NCBI GenBank assembly: GCA_027317055.1
Contig: DAHVFK010000164.1
Coordinates: 1-7,335, forward strand
Length of the DNA stretch: 7,335 nt
Source of the DNA: Betaproteobacteria bacterium
GTDB taxonomy: Bacteria > Pseudomonadota > Gammaproteobacteria > Burkholderiales > SG8-39
Direction of reading: 5' to 3'
The notes under the pieces: model-generated
Told to the model about the DNA's origin: nothing
Databases searched by the model: none
Seen by the model: only the letters and a program-made list of their open reading frames with translations
Position numbers and translations under genes: made by a program
Part shown: piece by piece, positions 6,222 to 7,335 of the stretch
Position numbering within the stretch: the first letter of the stretch is position 1
Layout of the letters: the number at the start of each line of letters is the position of its first letter

Positions 6222-6995
6222 ATGGATCTGAGCGACAAGCTGTTGCGGCTCAAGCCCGAGGGCATGAGCGGCGAGGAATGGCAAACCCGCCTCGAGCTGG
6301 CGGCCCTGTACCGCGCGTTCGACTGGCTCGGCTGGACCGAACTCATCTTCAATCACATCACCGCCCGTGTGCCGGGTTCGGGCCACCACTACCTGATCAA
6401 TCCCTACGGCCTGTGGTACAGCGAAGTCACCGCGACCAATCTGGTCAAGGTCGACGCCGAGGGCGACACCCTCGACGGCACGAAAGCACCGGTCAACAAG
6501 GCCGGGTTCATCATCCACAGCGCGATCCACGCGGCGCGCGAGGACGCGCACTGCATCATCCATACCCATACCACCGCCGGCAGCGCGGTGGCCTGCAAGA
6601 AGGACGGCCTGCGCTTCGAAAACTTCTACAGCGCGCTGCTCTACGGTCAGGTCGCCTACCACGACTTCGAAGGCGTCACCACTGACGCCGCCGAGCAGCC
6701 GCGACTGGTGAAGAGCCTGGGCGAGAAGCCGATCCTGATCCTGCGCAACCACGGCCTGCTGGTCGCCTGCCCGAGCATTTCCCTGGCGTTCCGCACCTAC
6801 TGGGCGTTGCAGCGCGCCTGCGAGATACAGGCCGCCGCCGACGCCATGCAGGGCGAGAACCTGCCGGTCGCCCGGGCGGTGCTCGAAGCCAACCCGGCGC
6901 GCAACGCGGCGGTCGTCGAAGGGCCGCGCCCCGGCGGGCTCGAGTTCGACGCCCTGCTGCGTCGTGCCGGCATCCGCTACCAAGATCTCGTCTGA
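6222..6995 (+). CDS. Class II aldolase/adducin family protein
   Basis: This 257-residue cytoplasmic protein belongs to the class II aldolase/adducin superfamily (PF00596): zinc-dependent aldolases, epimerases and decarboxylases acting on sugar phosphates or hydroxy-acids, plus non-enzymatic members. The fold's usual metal ligands are visible as HTHT with His114 and His116, and RNHGLL with His177. Other family features are YRAFDWLGWTELIFNHITAR (30-49), INPYGLWYSEVTATNLVKVD (59-78) and IIHSAIHAAREDAHCIIHTH (97-116). In fuculose-1-phosphate aldolase a catalytic glutamate (Glu73) sits four residues before the conserved histidine; the matching site here, in NKAGFIIHSAIH, is Gly95 by my alignment. 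Classical aldolase chemistry is therefore doubtful, and decarboxylation or another reaction is possible. The start is fixed by a strong Shine-Dalgarno. The gene after it, 19 bases on, encodes a carboxymuconolactone decarboxylase-family protein, hinting at carboxylated or aromatic compound catabolism. The substrate cannot be assigned. Confidence 0.92.
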   Translation: MDLSDKLLRLKPEGMSGEEWQTRLELAALYRAFDWLGWTELIFNHITARVPGSGHHYLINPYGLWYSEVTATNLVKVDAEGDTLDGTKAPVNKAGFIIHSAIHAAREDAHCIIHTHTTAGSAVACKKDGLRFENFYSALLYGQVAYHDFEGVTTDAAEQPRLVKSLGEKPILILRNHGLLVACPSISLAFRTYWALQRACEIQAAADAMQGENLPVARAVLEANPARNAAVVEGPRPGGLEFDALLRRAGIRYQDLV

Positions 6996-7003
6996 CTCAA
7001 CCG

Positions 7004-7010
7004 AAGGAGA
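7004..7010 (+). promoter_or_regulatory. Shine-Dalgarno AAGGAGA for the decarboxylase-family gene
   Basis: AAGGAGA in the 19-base gap after the aldolase stop ends 4 bases before the ATG at 7015. With no room for a promoter or terminator, it supports co-transcription of the two genes. Confidence 0.75.
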
Positions 7011-7014
7011 AAGC

Positions 7015-7335
7015 ATGGACAAACGCCCCCACAAGGAACGCTTCGAAGCAGGCTTGAAAACAAGACGCGAAGTGCTCGGCGCGCAGTACGTGGACAAGGC
7101 GATGGCCGCAAGCGACGACTTCAGCGCGCCGTTCGTCGAGCTGCTCAACACCTACTGCTGGAACGACGTCTGGAATCGCCCCGGCCTGGACCGCAAGACG
7201 CGCTCGATGCTCAACCTGGCGATGCTCTCGGCGCTGGGCAAGGAGCACGAGCTCAAGCTGCACCTGAACGGCGCGCTCAACAACGGCCTCACCAAGGAGC
7301 AGATCCGCGAGGTGCTGCTGCAAGTCGCGATCTAC
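7015..7335 (+). CDS. Carboxymuconolactone decarboxylase family protein (PcaC-like), 3' partial
   Basis: The first 107 residues are visible and the window ends in frame without a stop. The sequence follows 4-carboxymuconolactone decarboxylase (PcaC, PF02627): RFEAGLKTRREVLG (9-22), DVWNRPGLDRKTRSMLNLAM (51-70), LSALGKEHELKLHLNGALNN (71-90) and IREVLLQVAIY (97-107). PcaC proteins have about 130 residues, so roughly 20-25 are missing. PcaC decarboxylates gamma-carboxymuconolactone in the protocatechuate branch of the beta-ketoadipate pathway. However, many relatives act on other substrates, and the pairing with a class II aldolase-family gene instead of pcaB or pcaD argues against assuming that role. 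The CxxC pair of AhpD-like thiol-active relatives is not in the visible part. The start is supported by a good Shine-Dalgarno. Confidence 0.9.
   Translation, partial: MDKRPHKERFEAGLKTRREVLGAQYVDKAMAASDDFSAPFVELLNTYCWNDVWNRPGLDRKTRSMLNLAMLSALGKEHELKLHLNGALNNGLTKEQIREVLLQVAIY

Noticed and set aside
1..7335. tRNA, rRNA, CRISPR, insertion sequence, prophage or defence genes
   Set aside because: Read on both strands, I found no such structure: no spaced direct repeats, transposase motifs or tRNA-like cloverleaf sequences.

Overview
The window is GC-rich, tightly packed bacterial DNA. Its gene repertoire and protein sequences best fit a proteobacterium, probably a betaproteobacterium; this is inferred from family resemblance because there is no rRNA or other marker. 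The densest part (bases 1-5257) is a glycogen cluster on the + strand: glgC (ADP-glucose pyrophosphorylase, 5' end cut off by the window), glgP (alpha-glucan phosphorylase of the type with an N-terminal DUF3417 domain) and glgA (glycogen synthase). The order is glgC-glgP-glgA. There are 36 bases between glgC and glgP, and glgP and glgA overlap by 10 bases. GlgC makes ADP-glucose from glucose-1-phosphate and ATP, GlgA polymerises it into alpha-1,4-glucan, and GlgP releases glucose-1-phosphate again, so one unit encodes both build-up and breakdown of storage glucan. No branching (glgB) or debranching (glgX) gene lies inside the window.

The - strand carries a short unit read toward glgA (bases 5218-6047). 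Its first element is a 65-codon reading frame that looks like an internally deleted polX: it joins the start of a bacterial family X DNA polymerase in frame to the last part of that protein's C-terminal PHP domain. It ends in a TAGTG stop/start overlap with a reading frame for a histidine-rich membrane hydroxylase of the fatty acid hydroxylase/sterol desaturase superfamily. The 3' end of the hydroxylase gene overlaps the 3' end of glgA by 40 bases, tail to tail.

Bases 6048-6221 are a non-coding divergent spacer with several short inverted repeats. From 6222 the + strand resumes with a second, apparently unrelated operon: a class II aldolase/adducin-family protein followed 19 bases later by a carboxymuconolactone decarboxylase-family protein that runs off the 3' end. 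Both have strong Shine-Dalgarno sequences. The pairing suggests catabolism of a carboxylated or aromatic compound, but the substrate cannot be read from the sequence.

I did not find a clearly new multi-gene system. The most unusual item is the polX remnant. Next are the hydroxylase gene's unusual junctions at both ends, the tryptophan in the GlgC activator site, the poorly initiated glgP, and the aldolase-family protein without the usual catalytic acid. No tRNA, rRNA, CRISPR array, insertion sequence or attachment site was seen.
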